From Oscillospiraceae bacterium (GTDB lineage: Bacteria > Bacillota > Clostridia > Oscillospirales > Oscillospiraceae), in NCBI GenBank assembly GCA_009783555.1, contig WRDH01000001.1, positions 62,001-126,000 on the forward strand: DNA of 64,000 nt. Reading direction: 5' to 3'. The notes under the pieces are model-generated. The model did no database searches and was not told the origin of the DNA. It was given only the letters and a program-made list of their open reading frames with translations. Numbering within the stretch: position 1 is the first letter of the stretch; every line of letters starts with the position of its first letter. The translations under genes and the position numbers were made by a program. Below, in pieces: positions 63,724 through 64,000 of this stretch.

Positions 63724-64000
63724 TTACGGCGCGGGTATTTCAAACAACTCTACAACACGGTAGAGCATTGTCACGGCTTCCGCACGGGTGGCGTTGCCTC
63801 TGGGGTTAAGTTCAGTTACATTTCTGCCCATTATGCCGTGGTATGCAGCCCAGTTTACTGCTTCCCTCGCTCCTGCCCATGTTGAAATTCTATGTTCATC
63901 TGTATAGCCATCCAGTCTATCTACAGGAGCAGGTATCCCACCGCCTACATATCTGTATAGCATTGCCGCTATTTGCTCCCTCGTTATATTGGCATTAGGC
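63724..64000 (-). CDS. SLH-domain protein, C-terminal end (runs off the window)
   Basis: The last 91 residues of a surface protein: NANITREQIAAMLYRYVGGG ends one SLH repeat and a final repeat follows with STWAGAREAVNWAAYHGIMG and NPRGNATRAEAVTMLYRVV. The frame is open at base 64000. It is very like the end of the SLH protein at 61428-63245 and is probably its tandem paralogue. The last bases overlap the open frame of the Rpn remnant. Confidence 0.85.
   Translation of the reverse strand, partial: PNANITREQIAAMLYRYVGGGIPAPVDRLDGYTDEHRISTWAGAREAVNWAAYHGIMGRNVTELNPRGNATRAEAVTMLYRVVELFEIPAP

Overview
The window is almost entirely a surface-polysaccharide locus from a Gram-positive, probably clostridial (Bacillota) bacterium. 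The placement rests on four secreted or anchored proteins with S-layer-homology (SLH) repeats, sigma-A promoters of the TTGACA/TATAAT type, strong AGGAG ribosome-binding sites with frequent GTG and TTG starts, GtrA, DUF2304 and CotH families, and no outer-membrane export genes. No rRNA, tRNA, CRISPR array or complete insertion sequence was seen. I cannot name the species.

Layout. (1) 1-5768, minus strand: radical SAM protein, Wzx flippase, GT2-GtrA fusion, GT-C-like membrane glycosyltransferase and a partial GT8, with promoters at 5806-5834 and 3508-3536. (2) 5939-11480, mixed strands: a GT4, a methyltransferase, a second Wzx that is a paralogue of the first in inverted orientation, and a sulfatase-like membrane protein broken by two compensating frameshifts. 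(3) 11485-14869, minus strand: a choline-type BCCT transporter and a fused regulator/phosphocholine cytidylyltransferase/choline kinase, with an 11-bp inverted repeat around its own -10 box. (4) 15032-56385, all plus strand, about 41 kb: a UDP-L-6-deoxy-HexNAc set (capE, capG, RmlD-like reductase); a WbuB-like GT4; a 2,3-dehydratase/3-ketoreductase/4-ketoreductase set for a 2,6-dideoxyhexose; GtrA/GtrB/GT-C/DUF2304 genes; RgpF; a GDP-D-rhamnose set (gmd, rmd, phosphohexomutase, manC); further GT4, GT2 and GT-C genes; a VTC-DUF4956-CotH trio followed by an SLH-lysozyme protein; a second radical SAM protein; four GT2/GT4 genes; a pyruvyltransferase-like gene and a third Wzx. (5) 56425-64000: an AAA ATPase with a nuclease-like tail, an SLH-anchored zinc-metalloprotease-like protein, an O-antigen ligase/polymerase with TPRs, an SLH protein with a beta-helix-like stalk, an Rpn-family transposase remnant and a partial SLH gene.

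How the parts fit. The sugar genes should supply UDP-L-QuiNAc or UDP-L-FucNAc, GDP-D-rhamnose and an NDP-2,6-dideoxyhexose. Cytoplasmic GT2/GT4 enzymes would build lipid-linked repeats, three flippases would export them, and one ligase/polymerase would join them. Three groups of GtrB-like GT2, GtrA or DUF2304, and GT-C proteins suggest extra sugars are added outside the membrane. Pyruvylated polymers are the known anchor of SLH domains, which may link the pyruvyltransferase-like gene to the SLH genes. Choline uptake and activation are present, but no LicD transferase was found.

The most unusual feature is a set of short palindromic repeats of several families. Many lie in frame inside coding sequences (licCA, GT2, a ketoreductase, GT-C, GT4, phosphohexomutase, wzy) or supply a stop codon. 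One 136-bp intergenic element has apparently duplicated a Shine-Dalgarno sequence on insertion.
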